Positions 1 through 8,245 of a stretch of DNA of 64,000 nucleotides are shown one piece after another. The DNA comes from Burkholderia lata (lineage in GTDB: Bacteria; Pseudomonadota; Gammaproteobacteria; Burkholderiales; Burkholderiaceae). The stretch covers positions 1,116,001 to 1,180,000 of the forward strand of contig NC_007510.1 in assembly GCF_000012945.1 (NCBI RefSeq), read 5' to 3'. A program made the position numbers and the translations under genes. The notes under the pieces are model-generated. The model was not told the origin of the DNA. It saw only the letters and a program-made list of their open reading frames with translations, and did no database searches. Positions within the stretch are counted from its first letter, which is position 1. Every line of letters starts with the position of its first letter.

Positions 1-2
1 CC

Positions 3-470
3 GTACGCTCGCTCGACAAGCTCGACCGACGCATCCTGAAACTGCTCCAGGACGACGGCCGGATGGCGATGAAAGACCTCGCGGAACAGGTTGGACTGAC
101 CGTCACGCCGTGTATCGAGCGCGTGCGGCGCATGGAGCGGGATGGCGTGATCACCGGCTATCACGCGCGGGTCGACCCGCACCAGCTGGATGCCGCGTTG
201 CTGGTGTTCGTCGAGATCACGCTCGGCCACAAGGGCGGCAACATGTTCGAGCAATTCCGCCGGGAAGTGATGAAGATCGACGAGGTGCTCGAGTGTCATC
301 TCGTGTCCGGCGATTTCGACTACCTGATCAAGGCGCGGATCGGCGAGATGGCCGACTACCGGAAGCTGCTCGGCGATATCCTGCTGCAGTTGCCCGGCGC
401 CGTGCAGTCGAAGAGCTATGTCGTGATGGAAGAAATCAAGGAGACGCTGACGATCGCCGTGGGCGACTGA
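3..470 (+). CDS. lrp: Lrp/AsnC-family transcriptional regulator, 5' end missing
   Basis: The reading frame is open from the first bases of the window and the true start lies upstream, so only about the last 155 residues are visible. The visible part starts inside the N-terminal winged HTH, with a conserved LDKLDRRILKLLQ-like helix followed by the recognition segment VGLTVTPCIERVRRMERDG. The C-terminal RAM (ligand-sensing) domain follows and carries the ECHLVSGDFDYL signature. The protein closely resembles enterobacterial Lrp, which binds leucine and forms octamers that globally control amino-acid metabolism. Whether this copy is the global regulator or a local paralogue cannot be told, because its upstream neighbour is outside the window. 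The gene ends about 40 bp before an SOS promoter for the next gene. Confidence 0.9.
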   Translation, partial: VRSLDKLDRRILKLLQDDGRMAMKDLAEQVGLTVTPCIERVRRMERDGVITGYHARVDPHQLDAALLVFVEITLGHKGGNMFEQFRREVMKIDEVLECHLVSGDFDYLIKARIGEMADYRKLLGDILLQLPGAVQSKSYVVMEEIKETLTIAVGD

Positions 471-508
471 CGCGCCTGCGGCAGGCTGTCGGCCCCTTTA
501 TCCCGCCC

Positions 509-556
509 TTGGCATGCTGCGCCCAATACTGTATAAATGTACAGTATTGGGCGCAG
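509..556 (+). promoter_or_regulatory. Sigma-70 promoter overlapped by a LexA (SOS) box
   Basis: A -35 element TTGGCA (509-514), a 17-bp spacer and a -10 element TATAAA (532-537) form a near-consensus promoter. Overlapping the -10 is CTGT-N8-ACAG (529-544), the canonical LexA operator. This operator is the core of a longer perfect inverted repeat with 16-bp arms at 517-532 and 541-556. The expected start of transcription is near 544, about 30 bp before the ATG at 573. A LexA dimer bound here would block RNA polymerase. Confidence 0.85.
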
Positions 557-572
557 GCGAATGGGTGGGTAC

Positions 573-1748
573 ATGGACGATCGATCCGACAACGAATTTC
601 CGGTAGCGCCGCCCGTGCCCCGCAAGGGGCGCGGTGCGGTCGACAACCTGCAGGGGCGATACGAAATCGCGCAGCGCGAAGCGGTCGACGACGGCTGGAC
701 GCACGAGTCGGACGATACCGATTTCCCCGCGCCGCTGCGCACGCAGGTCTTCGAGGAGCGTGCGAAGAGCATCCTGACGCACAACCAGTCGCCCGACATT
801 CCGTTCAGCGTATCGCTCAATCCGTATCGCGGCTGCGAGCACGGCTGCATCTATTGCTTCGCGCGGCCGACGCACAGTTATCTCGGCCTGTCGCCGGGGC
901 TCGATTTCGAAAGCCGCATCTATGCGAAGGTCAACGCGGCCGAACTGCTCGAGCGCGAGATTTCACGCAAGCGCTACGTGCCGGAGCCGATCGCGCTCGG
1001 CGTCAACACCGATGCCTACCAGCCGGTCGAGCGCGACCTGCGCATCACGCGCAGCGTGATCCAGGTGATGCACGATCGCGGGTTGCCGTTCGCCGCGATC
1101 ACGAAGTCGTCGCTGATCGAGCGCGATCTCGACCTGCTCGCGCCGATGGCCGAACGCGGGCAGGTGATGGCGGCGGTCACGATCACGACGCTCGATGCCG
1201 ATCTCGCGCGCACGCTCGAGCCGCGCGCGGCAACACCGGCGCGCCGGTTGCGCACGATTCGTGCGCTGAGCGAGGCGGGCGTGCCGGTCGGCGTGAGCAT
1301 TGCCCCGGTGATTCCGTTCGTCACCGAGCCCGACATGGAGCGCTTGCTCGAGGCGTGCGCGGAAGCCGGCGCGACGCATGCGAGTTACATCATCCTGAGG
1401 TTGCCGTGGGAAGTCGCGCCGCTGTTCAAGAACTGGCTTGCCGCGCATTTTCCCGATCGCGCGGAGCGCGTGATGAACCGCGTGCGCGACATGCGCGGCG
1501 GGAAAGATTACGACTCGGATTTCTCGAAACGGATGAAGGGCGAAGGGATCTGGGCCGACCTGCTACGGCAGCGCTTCCGCCAGGCCGTCAAGCGGCTCGG
1601 GCTGAACGAGCGCACGAACGGCATTCTCGATCTGTCGCAGTTTCGCGGTGCGCCGGCCGCCGCGGCGCCGGCGCCGCGCGTTGCTGTTCGTTCAGCCGGC
1701 ACGCGGTCGGCGCAACCGCGCGACGACATGCAATTGAACCTGTTCTGA
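573..1748 (+). CDS. PA0069-type radical SAM protein, SOS-controlled
   Basis: The protein has 391 residues and the radical SAM cluster motif CEHGCIYC at residues 88-95 (Cys88, Cys92, Cys95 bind the 4Fe-4S cluster that cleaves S-adenosylmethionine). It belongs to the Rv2578c/PA0069 family, distantly related to spore photoproduct lyase. The substrate is unknown. The frame extends upstream to an ATG at 537, but that codon lies inside the LexA box and upstream of the predicted transcription start, so the start at 573 is preferred. The P. aeruginosa homologue PA0069 has been reported, as I recall it, as part of the LexA regulon. The SOS operator here supports a DNA-damage role, but the reaction remains undefined. 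The C-terminal ~30 residues are low-complexity Ala/Pro-rich. Confidence 0.85.
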   Translation: MDDRSDNEFPVAPPVPRKGRGAVDNLQGRYEIAQREAVDDGWTHESDDTDFPAPLRTQVFEERAKSILTHNQSPDIPFSVSLNPYRGCEHGCIYCFARPTHSYLGLSPGLDFESRIYAKVNAAELLEREISRKRYVPEPIALGVNTDAYQPVERDLRITRSVIQVMHDRGLPFAAITKSSLIERDLDLLAPMAERGQVMAAVTITTLDADLARTLEPRAATPARRLRTIRALSEAGVPVGVSIAPVIPFVTEPDMERLLEACAEAGATHASYIILRLPWEVAPLFKNWLAAHFPDRAERVMNRVRDMRGGKDYDSDFSKRMKGEGIWADLLRQRFRQAVKRLGLNERTNGILDLSQFRGAPAAAAPAPRVAVRSAGTRSAQPRDDMQLNLF

Positions 1749-1797
1749 CCGGCGTGCCAAACCGGCTCGGAGCGCCGGTGCGTAGCGGCCGTTACGC

Positions 1798-2265
1798 TTA
1801 CTGCGAAATCTGCTTGGCCGCTTCGACCTGCGACTCGAAATACGTCTGGAACGACAGCGCGAGCGCGGTCATCAGCAGGAAGGCGCCGATCAGCAGCGAG
1901 AAGATCACCACGAAGATCACGGTCCAGCCCGACTTGCTGTGCTTGCCCGTCTCCGCATTGAATTGCGCGTCCCATTTTTCGTCGGGGCGGAGCCCGTAGA
2001 CGAGCGCGGCGAGGAACGCTGCCAGCAGCGAGATCGCGCCGGGAACCGAGAGCCACCAGCCGAGGCCGGCGCTGCGCTGGGTCGCGGCGAGCAGGAGGAA
2101 GCCCGGGATGCCGACGATCGTTGCGAGCAGGTGCGCCCAGCCGAACACGTCGCGGAAGCCATACAGATAGAAGCGGTGCGCGCCGAGCGATCCGAACAGG
2201 AACGCGAGGGCGGCGGTGAGCGTCTTGGAGCGAAAGCGGCGGGACGGTGCGGTGCTGCTGGACAT
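1798..2265 (-). CDS. TM2-domain inner-membrane protein
   Basis: The protein has 155 residues. After a short Ser/Thr-rich N terminus comes a TM2 domain: a first hydrophobic helix with FLFGSLGAHRFYLYG, the typical GxHRFYLG-like motif, then a second helix around WAHLLATIVGIPGFLLL. Two further hydrophobic stretches follow (SVPGAISLLAAFLAALVYG and the C-terminal IFVVIFSLLIGAFLLMTAL), giving about four membrane spans. The start at 2265 (MSSSTAPS) is chosen because the longer form adds only a Pro/Ala-rich stretch from a non-ATG start. No specific function is known for bacterial TM2 proteins of this type. It lies convergent with the radical SAM gene and appears to be a single gene. Confidence 0.75.
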   Translation of the reverse strand: MSSSTAPSRRFRSKTLTAALAFLFGSLGAHRFYLYGFRDVFGWAHLLATIVGIPGFLLLAATQRSAGLGWWLSVPGAISLLAAFLAALVYGLRPDEKWDAQFNAETGKHSKSGWTVIFVVIFSLLIGAFLLMTALALSFQTYFESQVEAAKQISQ

Positions 2266-2374
2266 GGATGGCGGCGTATTGTCGTTGGCATGGGCGGCCG
2301 GCGGGCCGGCGCGGGCGCGCGGCCCGGCACGCATTCTACGACGCCCGGTCGGGCCCGGTCACCCCTGTCCTGCG

Positions 2375-3514
2375 TCAAGGTGCCGCATAGGTCACGCGGT
2401 AGATCGCGCCCGCGTAGTCGTCGCTGACGAGCAGCGAGCCGTCCGGTAGCTGCAACACGTCGGCCGGACGCCCCCAAACCGTGCCGTCGGGCCGCAGCCA
2501 GCCCGTGACGAACGGGGTCTGGCGCGCCTGGCTGCCGTCCGCCGAAACGACGACGCGCATCACGCGGTAGCCGACCTTCGTGCTGCGATTCCACGAGCCG
2601 TGTTCGGCGATGAAGATGTTATTGCGATACGACGCCGGAAACATCGGCCCTGTATAGAAGCGCATGCCGAGTGCCGCGACATGCGCGCCGAGTTTCAAAA
2701 CGGGCGGCACATAGCGGCGGCATACGTCGGCGCTGCCGAATTCGGGGTCGGGCGTGTCGCCGCCATGGCAGTAAGGAAAGCCGAAGTCGAGGCCGGCGCG
2801 TGGCGCGCGGTTCAGCTTGTCGTCGGGCACGTCGTCGCCCATCATGTCGCGCCCGTTGTCGGTAAACCAAAGCTCGCCCGAATCGGGATGCCACGCGAAG
2901 CCGACCGTATTGCGTACGCCGCGGGCAACAACCTCGCTCCCGCTGCCGTCCGCCTTCATGCGTGCGATGATCGCGTAGCGGCTGCGATCGGCGAGACAGA
3001 CGTTGCACGGTGCGCCGGTCGGCACATACAACTTGCCGTCGGGGCCGAACGCGATGAATTTCCAGCCGTGATGGTGTTCGGTCGGCAGCGCGTCAGTGAC
3101 GACGGCGGGGGCGGGCGGCGTCGCGAGCCGGTCGTCGATATGATCGAGACGCAGGATGCGCGATACCGCGGATATATAGAGTGCGCCGCCACGGTAGGCG
3201 ACGCCGACGGGCATGTCGAGCCCGGATGCGATCACGTAGCGCGCGCTGATCCGGCCCTCATGCATCACGAACGCATGCACGCGGCCTTCCCGTGTACCGA
3301 CATACAGGATGCCGCGCGGCGACCACGCCATTTCGCGGGCGGTCGGCACCGCGTCGGTCAGCACTTCGACGTGGAAGCCGGGCGGCACGACGAGTTCACC
3401 CAACGGCAACGGCGCGGCAAACGCCAGTGCGGACGCGAGGCAGGCAAGGCCGGCAAGCAGCGCCGCAAAACGGTGCTGCACGCGGCGCATCGAGGCGGCG
3501 CGAAGGGGCGGCAT
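2375..3514 (-). CDS. Periplasmic PQQ-dependent sugar (sorbosone-type) dehydrogenase
   Basis: The protein has about 379 residues. A signal peptide is visible just after a possible second start at 3490 (Arg-rich n-region, hydrophobic LLAGLACLASALAFA, then APLPLGE), so export to the periplasm is expected. The mature part is a beta-propeller of the glucose/sorbosone dehydrogenase type: it begins with LVVPPGFHVEVLTDAVPTAR and contains blade motifs such as GPDGKLYVPTG, WFTDNGRDMMGDDVPDDKLN and IAEHGSWNR. Family members oxidise sugars using PQQ. The cysteines around CNVC and FPYCHGG are also typical of this subfamily. The substrate is not predictable. The gene stands alone, divergent from rpsP. The two candidate starts (3514, 3490) cannot be separated by eye. 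Confidence 0.8.
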   Translation of the reverse strand: MPPLRAASMRRVQHRFAALLAGLACLASALAFAAPLPLGELVVPPGFHVEVLTDAVPTAREMAWSPRGILYVGTREGRVHAFVMHEGRISARYVIASGLDMPVGVAYRGGALYISAVSRILRLDHIDDRLATPPAPAVVTDALPTEHHHGWKFIAFGPDGKLYVPTGAPCNVCLADRSRYAIIARMKADGSGSEVVARGVRNTVGFAWHPDSGELWFTDNGRDMMGDDVPDDKLNRAPRAGLDFGFPYCHGGDTPDPEFGSADVCRRYVPPVLKLGAHVAALGMRFYTGPMFPASYRNNIFIAEHGSWNRSTKVGYRVMRVVVSADGSQARQTPFVTGWLRPDGTVWGRPADVLQLPDGSLLVSDDYAGAIYRVTYAAP

Positions 3515-3592
3515 GACGGTGTGGAACGTCCCGGACACGACGATTGTATGCCCGGCGGATAGCCCGCCTCCGGATTTTTTCCGCGTAAGTGT

Positions 3593-3621
3593 TTGTTGTA
3601 CCTCTGGTTTCCGGCTATAAT
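3593..3621 (+). promoter_or_regulatory. Candidate sigma-70 promoter of the rpsP operon
   Basis: A perfect TATAAT at 3616-3621 is preceded by a 17-bp spacer and a weak -35 TTGTTG (3593-3598). Transcription would start near 3628, giving a short leader of about 40 nt before rpsP. Confidence 0.6.
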
Positions 3622-3667
3622 CGCGTGTTTCAGTAGTTTCGAACCCGGTTTTCCCGAAGGACATCAT

Positions 3668-3922
3668 ATGGTTATCATCCGTCTGGCTCGTGGCGGCTCG
3701 AAGAAGCGCCCGTTCTACAACATCGTTGCTACCGATTCGCGCAACCGTCGTGACGGCCGCTTCATCGAGCGCGTCGGCTTCTACAACCCGGTCGCTACGA
3801 AGGGCGAATCGCTGCGTATCGCTCAGGATCGTCTGACGTACTGGCAAGGCGTTGGCGCGCAACTGTCGCCGACCGTCCAGCGTCTCGTGAAGGAAGCGCA
3901 AAAGGCGCAACCGGCTGCCTAA
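3668..3922 (+). CDS. rpsP: 30S ribosomal protein S16
   Basis: This 84-residue protein has the S16 N-terminal motif [20 protein letters not shown], followed by the conserved [17 protein letters not shown] segment. S16 binds 16S rRNA in the body of the 30S subunit and is needed for its assembly. The ATG at 3668 is preceded by GAAGGA at good spacing. A longer frame starting upstream is ignored because it would extend into the promoter. It is the first gene of rpsP-rimM-trmD-rplS, the same order as in E. coli, though here ffh does not lie in the visible upstream region. Confidence 0.98.
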
Positions 3923-3964
3923 CATGGCACGGTGTGCCGGTCGTGCCGGCTTTGAGGTGCATTA

Positions 3965-4642
3965 ATGGCGGGTCACGATTCCGGTAATGCAAGGCGCGGG
4001 CGTGCGTCGTTTGGCGCATTCGTCCGCAAGCCGGTCGAGCGCGACGCTGTCGCGAACGCCGGTCAGGCTGCCGAACAGGGCAGTCTCGAAGAGGCGCAAG
4101 CCTGGCCCGACGATGCCGTCGAGGTCGGGGCGGTGGTCGACGCCTATGGCCTGAAGGGCTGGGTCAAGGTGGCGACGCACGCCGACGCCGGTCGCGGCGG
4201 CGATGCACTGCTCAAGGCGCGCCACTGGTGGCTGGAACGCGGTGCGGAGCGGCTTTCGGTCCGCATCATGCAGTCGAAGGCGCACAGCGACACCGTCGTT
4301 GCGCAACCCGCGGGCGTCAGCGACCGCGATGCCGCGTTCGCTATGCGCGGTTTTCGCGTGTTCGTGCGCCGGGAAGATTTCCCGGCATTGGCCGCGGACG
4401 AATTCTATTGGGTCGACCTGATCGGTCTCGACGTCGTCAACGAGCAATCGGTGGCACTCGGGAAGGTGAGCGGGATGATCGACAATGGCGTGCATTCGAT
4501 CATGCGTGTCGAGTATCCGGCGACTGGTAAAGACGGTCAGCCGACCACCGACGAGCGGTTGATTCCGTTCGTCGGCGTATATGTCAAAACGGTGGATCAG
4601 GCGGCGCGTCGCATCGTCGTCGACTGGGAAGCCGATTACTGA
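3965..4642 (+). CDS. rimM: Ribosome maturation factor RimM
   Basis: The protein has 225 residues. It binds ribosomal protein S19 and assists maturation of the 30S head. The RimM domain proper starts near residue 52 ([17 protein letters not shown]), and a C-terminal PRC-barrel follows ([13 protein letters not shown], then [13 protein letters not shown] and the final VDWEADY). About 50 residues precede the domain. They are charged and not conserved with E. coli RimM (about 180 residues), and I see no ATG or GTG within them that would give a shorter protein. The stop codon is separated from the trmD start by a single base, indicating translational coupling. Confidence 0.95.
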   Translation: MAGHDSGNARRGRASFGAFVRKPVERDAVANAGQAAEQGSLEEAQAWPDDAVEVGAVVDAYGLKGWVKVATHADAGRGGDALLKARHWWLERGAERLSVRIMQSKAHSDTVVAQPAGVSDRDAAFAMRGFRVFVRREDFPALAADEFYWVDLIGLDVVNEQSVALGKVSGMIDNGVHSIMRVEYPATGKDGQPTTDERLIPFVGVYVKTVDQAARRIVVDWEADY

Positions 4643-4643
4643 A

Positions 4644-5438
4644 ATGAACCAGGTTACCGAGAGCGCGGTGCAGTTCGACGTCGTCTCGCTCTTTCCCGAG
4701 ATGTTCCGTGCACTGACCGACTGGGGGATCACCAGCCGGGCCGTCAAGCAAGGGCGCTTCGGGCTGCGCACCTGGAATCCGCGTGATTTCACGACGGACA
4801 ACTACCGTACGGTCGACGATCGTCCGTACGGCGGTGGTCCGGGCATGGTGATGCTGGCCAGGCCGCTCGAAGCCGCGATCGATGCCGCGAAAGCGGCACA
4901 GGCGGAACAGGGTATCGCGAGCACGCGTGTCGTGATGATGTCGCCGCAGGGCGCGCCGCTCACGCACGATCGTGCGGTGCGGATGGCGCAGGAGCCCGGT
5001 GTCGTCGTGCTGTGCGGCCGCTATGAAGCGATCGACCAGCGCCTGCTCGATCGTTGCGTCGACGAGGAAATCAGCCTCGGCGATTTCGTCCTGTCCGGCG
5101 GAGAATTGCCGGCGATGGCGATGATGGATGCAGTCGTGCGGTTGCTGCCCGGTGTGCTGAACGATTCGCTGTCGGCCGTGCAGGACAGTTTCGCCGACGG
5201 CCTGCTCGATTGTCCGCACTACACGCGCCCCGAGGAATACGACGGCGTGCGTGTGCCGGACGTGCTGCTCGGCGGGCATCATGCCGAGATCGAGCGGTGG
5301 CGGCGCCAGGAAGCATTGAGAAATACGTTGCGGAAGCGGCCGGACCTGATCGTCCGGGCGCGCCGCGAGAAGTTGTTGAGCCGTGCCGACGAGGCGTGGC
5401 TTGCGAACCTCGCACGCGAAGCGAAGGACGCCTCCTGA
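4644..5438 (+). CDS. trmD: tRNA (guanine-N1)-methyltransferase TrmD
   Basis: The protein has 264 residues. TrmD methylates G37 of tRNAs reading CNN codons, using SAM, and so prevents +1 frameshifting. The start MNQVTES at 4644 is taken because it follows the rimM stop directly; the frame is open further upstream but that part overlaps rimM. Visible features are [11 protein letters not shown] at the N terminus, the [11 protein letters not shown] loop and the trefoil-knot SAM site with [11 protein letters not shown] and [11 protein letters not shown]. The C-terminal helical tRNA-binding domain ([14 protein letters not shown]) is intact. It is the third gene of the operon. Confidence 0.98.
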   Translation: MNQVTESAVQFDVVSLFPEMFRALTDWGITSRAVKQGRFGLRTWNPRDFTTDNYRTVDDRPYGGGPGMVMLARPLEAAIDAAKAAQAEQGIASTRVVMMSPQGAPLTHDRAVRMAQEPGVVVLCGRYEAIDQRLLDRCVDEEISLGDFVLSGGELPAMAMMDAVVRLLPGVLNDSLSAVQDSFADGLLDCPHYTRPEEYDGVRVPDVLLGGHHAEIERWRRQEALRNTLRKRPDLIVRARREKLLSRADEAWLANLAREAKDAS

Positions 5439-5571
5439 GGCGGCTGCGCGGGCGGGAATTGGCGGTGCCGTGCATGCGTGCGCGGCGCCTGATGTGAATC
5501 CATCCTCTATCGGGGCCAGGCCTGGAAGCAGGCGGGTGCCAACGCCGACACGATGGCATAAGGAGTCAGTA

Positions 5572-5964
5572 ATGAATCTGATCGCAAAACTTGAGCAGGA
5601 AGAAATCGAGCGCGCGCTCGCCGGCAAGACGATCCCCGAATTCGCCCCGGGCGATACGGTTATCGTGAACGTGAACGTGGTTGAAGGTAACCGCAAGCGC
5701 GTTCAGGCTTACGAAGGCGTCGTGATCGCGATTCGCAGCCGTGGCCTGAACTCGAACTTCATCGTCCGCAAGATTTCGTCGGGCGAAGGCGTCGAGCGTA
5801 CGTTCCAGACGTACTCGCCGCTGCTGGCAAGCATCGTCGTGAAGCGCCGCGGTGATGTGCGTCGTGCGAAGCTGTACTACCTGCGCGAGCGTTCGGGCAA
5901 GTCGGCTCGTATCAAGGAAAAGCTGGTGTCGAAGGATCGCACCGCAGCAGCTTCCCAAGAGTAA
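5572..5964 (+). CDS. rplS: 50S ribosomal protein L19
   Basis: This 130-residue protein carries the L19 features [32 protein letters not shown] and the conserved [13 protein letters not shown] segment. L19 sits at the 30S-50S interface. A clear AGGAG precedes the ATG at 5572. The 133-bp gap after trmD contains no obvious terminator, so rplS is probably cotranscribed with it. A strong terminator follows. The Ala/Ser-rich tail (TAAASQE) is slightly longer than in E. coli L19. Confidence 0.98.
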   Translation: MNLIAKLEQEEIERALAGKTIPEFAPGDTVIVNVNVVEGNRKRVQAYEGVVIAIRSRGLNSNFIVRKISSGEGVERTFQTYSPLLASIVVKRRGDVRRAKLYYLRERSGKSARIKEKLVSKDRTAAASQE

Positions 5965-5975
5965 GAGCTGTAAGG

Positions 5976-6003
5976 AAAAAGCACCCAACCGGGTGCTTTT
6001 TTC
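5976..6003 (+). terminator. Rho-independent terminator of rpsP-rimM-trmD-rplS
   Basis: The stem GCACCC / GGGTGC (5981-5986 with 5991-5996) encloses the loop AACC and is flanked by an A-run before and a run of T after it. It lies 12 bp downstream of the rplS stop. Confidence 0.9.
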
Positions 6004-6051
6004 ATTCTGGCGCGAGAATATGCTCGATACGACACGAACCCGAGAGCCCCA

Positions 6052-6738
6052 TTGAATCGCCGCCCCATCATCGATCCCGAAGTCCTGCCGGTCGAAGGCA
6101 CCGGCGCCGGCCTGCCGGCCATCGATTCCCGACTGATGACGCCGTCCGGCCTGCGCGACCGATTCGCGCGCACGCTCGAATGGAGCGTCGAGCCTGGCGA
6201 AGCGCGGCTGCAGAAGGGCGTCGATCTGCGTAGCGCGGCCGTTCTCGTGCCACTGGTCGTCCGCGAGTCCGGCCTCACCGTGCTGCTGACCCAGCGCGCC
6301 GACCACCTGAACGATCACGCCGGACAGATTAGCTTCCCCGGCGGTCGTCGCGAACCGTTCGATCGCGATGCAACCGCAACCGCGTTGCGCGAGGCGAAGG
6401 AAGAGATCGGGCTGGCCGACAAGCGTGTCGAGATCCTCGGCGCGCTGCCCGACTACCTGACCGGTACGGGCTTCTGCGTGACGCCGGTAGTTGGCCTCGT
6501 GCATCCACCGTTCACCGTGCAGGCCGACACGTTCGAAGTGGCCGAGATTTTCGAGGTGCCGCTCGCGTTCCTGATGAATCCCGCGAACCATCAGGTCCGT
6601 GTGTTTCGCTGGGAAGGCGGCGAGCGTCGTTTTTTTGCGATGCCCTATCCGAATGGCGAACCCGGCGGGCATTACTTCATCTGGGGCGCAACTGCCGGCA
6701 TGTTGCGCAATCTGTACCGCTTCTTGGCCGCCGGCTAG
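6052..6738 (+). CDS. Nudix hydrolase, CoA pyrophosphatase type
   Basis: The protein has 228 residues. It carries the signature specific for CoA pyrophosphatases (LLTQRADHLNDHAGQISFPGG) just before the Nudix box, whose metal-binding core REAKEEIGL is intact. Such enzymes split CoA or its derivatives into 4'-phosphopantetheine and 3',5'-ADP. The start is a TTG at 6052, since no in-frame ATG lies upstream; GAGAG at 6042-6046 could serve as a weak ribosome-binding site. The next ATG would remove some 25 residues ahead of the conserved domain and is possible. It follows the rplS terminator and precedes a CobD/CbiB-like gene on the same strand. Confidence 0.85.
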   Translation: MNRRPIIDPEVLPVEGTGAGLPAIDSRLMTPSGLRDRFARTLEWSVEPGEARLQKGVDLRSAAVLVPLVVRESGLTVLLTQRADHLNDHAGQISFPGGRREPFDRDATATALREAKEEIGLADKRVEILGALPDYLTGTGFCVTPVVGLVHPPFTVQADTFEVAEIFEVPLAFLMNPANHQVRVFRWEGGERRFFAMPYPNGEPGGHYFIWGATAGMLRNLYRFLAAG

Positions 6739-6858
6739 GCGCACACGGCGTCTGGGGCGCGCGGCCGGCCGCCGGGCGACCGCACCGGCAGCCATCCGGT
6801 GCTTACGCTGTGCTATCGTTATGCAAAAAATGACATAACTCCGAAGACGGCGCCACGC

Positions 6859-7797
6859 ATGACTTTCTTTTCGGTTCTCCTCGCCCTCATCATTGAACAG
6901 GTCCGCGCGTTGTCGCCGAACAATCCGGTGTTCGCGCTGTTCCAGTTTCATGCGGAAACCGTCGCGCATGGTCTCGACGCAGGCAAGCAGAAGCACGGCA
7001 TCCTCGCCTGGCTCGCGGTCGTGCTGCCGTGGGTGCTGATCGTCGCGCTGATCTATTTCCTGCTGTTCAAGGTGAGCTTCGTGCTCGCATTCATCTGGAA
7101 CGTCGTCGTCGTGTATTTCACGCTCGGCTTCCGTCAGTTCAGCCATTACTTCACCGACATCCACCTCGCGCTCAATAATGACGACGTGCCGCGTGCACGC
7201 GAAATCCTGCACGAGTGGACAGGCATCGACACGGTCGACATGCCGGTCGGCGAAATCGTTCGCCATACGCTGATTCACGCCGTTGTCGCATCGCATCGCC
7301 ACGTGTTCGGCGTGTTCTTCTGGTACGTGCTGCCGATCGGCCCGGCCGGCGCCGTGCTGTACCGGATTTCCGAATACCTCGCGCGCAGCTGGTCGACGCC
7401 GGGCGACGACCGCACGGCGGCGTTCTCGACGTTCGCGCAGCGCGCGTTCTTCGTGATCGACTGGATTCCCGCGCGATTGACCGCGCTCGGCTTCGCGATC
7501 GTCGGCAATTTTGAGGACGCGATCTATGCTTGGCGCAACCATACGCGCCAGTGGCCCGATCCGAACGATGGCGTCCTGCTGGCAGCCGGCAGCGGAGCGC
7601 TCGGCGCACGCCTCGCCGGGCCGCTCGCGGAGCCGTCGAGCCTCGATGCGCTGGCAGTTGGCGACAGCGGTCCGCTGACGGTCGGTGACGATTGCACGCC
7701 GCGTACGCTGCAATCCGCGGTCGGCCTCGTCTGGCGTGCGGTGATCCTGTGGATGATTCTGCTGCTGATGCTGACGCTCGCCGTCTGGGTGTCCTGA
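6859..7797 (+). CDS. CobD/CbiB-family membrane protein
   Basis: The protein has 312 residues. Its N terminus (MTFFSVLLALIIEQVRALSP) is typical of the short CobD/CbiB-like proteins of beta-proteobacteria, and hydrophobic segments lie near residues 55-90, 150-170 and at the extreme C terminus (VILWMILLLMLTLAVWVS). True CbiB attaches aminopropanol in cobalamin synthesis. No other cobalamin gene is nearby, so that role is doubtful; the AmpE-like branch of the same superfamily is an alternative. ATG 6859 is preferred over an upstream ATG at 6799, which would add a polar stretch before the first membrane helix. Confidence 0.75.
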   Translation: MTFFSVLLALIIEQVRALSPNNPVFALFQFHAETVAHGLDAGKQKHGILAWLAVVLPWVLIVALIYFLLFKVSFVLAFIWNVVVVYFTLGFRQFSHYFTDIHLALNNDDVPRAREILHEWTGIDTVDMPVGEIVRHTLIHAVVASHRHVFGVFFWYVLPIGPAGAVLYRISEYLARSWSTPGDDRTAAFSTFAQRAFFVIDWIPARLTALGFAIVGNFEDAIYAWRNHTRQWPDPNDGVLLAAGSGALGARLAGPLAEPSSLDALAVGDSGPLTVGDDCTPRTLQSAVGLVWRAVILWMILLLMLTLAVWVS

Positions 7798-7827
7798 CGG
7801 GGCAGTGCGGTACCCGATGAAAGGCAG

Positions 7828-7854
7828 AAGGCCGGCTTGAAGCCGGCCTTTTTG
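7828..7854 (+). terminator. Rho-independent terminator after the CobD/CbiB-like gene
   Basis: A near-perfect hairpin AAGGCCGGCT / AGCCGGCCTT with a 3-nt loop is followed by TTTTT. It lies between two convergent genes. Confidence 0.85.
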
Positions 7855-7861
7855 CTGTGGG

Positions 7862-8179
7862 TCAGTCGTCTAGCGGATCGCGCACGGCGCCGCATTGCCA
7901 GCACGCGGTGAACTGGGCTTCGAGCGCCTCGCCGCACTGCCGGCAGCGCCACGGTGCGGCGCCAGCCGACGGGCCGTGCGACGCGGCATCGAGGAGCCGG
8001 CGCGCGAGTGCGTCGTCGCGTTCGTCGTCGAGCCACAGTTCGGGCGTGCACGCGTCGGCGGGCAGGCCGCCGAGTGCGCCGGTTGCGTAGCAGTTATGCA
8101 GCTCGCAACCGATGCCGGCCACCTGAAGCACGTTGGCCCAATGCTGCGCCGTCGCAAGATCGGGTGCCTTGAAACGCAT
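7862..8179 (-). CDS. DUF2007 (putative signal-transducing) protein with zinc ribbon
   Basis: The protein has 105 residues. The N-terminal half (FKAPDLATAQHWANVLQVAGI, then ELWLDDERDDALARRLL) matches the DUF2007 fold, a PII-like ferredoxin-like domain of unknown ligand. The C-terminal 30 residues form a zinc ribbon with two CxxC pairs (CRQCG and CWQCG). It is the last gene on the strand that also carries the M48 protease and rsgA, and lies 66 bp downstream of rsgA. No function is established; the zinc ribbon suggests binding to a nucleic acid or protein partner. Confidence 0.75.
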   Translation of the reverse strand: MRFKAPDLATAQHWANVLQVAGIGCELHNCYATGALGGLPADACTPELWLDDERDDALARRLLDAASHGPSAGAAPWRCRQCGEALEAQFTACWQCGAVRDPLDD

Positions 8180-8245
8180 CGCGGCTCCTGTCGGTGAAAG
8201 CCGGCCCGGATGGCACCGGCTGGCCGCCGCGCGCGTGCCGCGCGA

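Noticed and set aside
537..572. Upstream ATG extension of the radical SAM gene
   Set aside because: The start would lie within the LexA box and upstream of the predicted transcription start.
6799..6858. Longer N terminus for the CobD/CbiB-like protein
   Set aside because: The added 20 residues are polar and precede the conserved membrane start.
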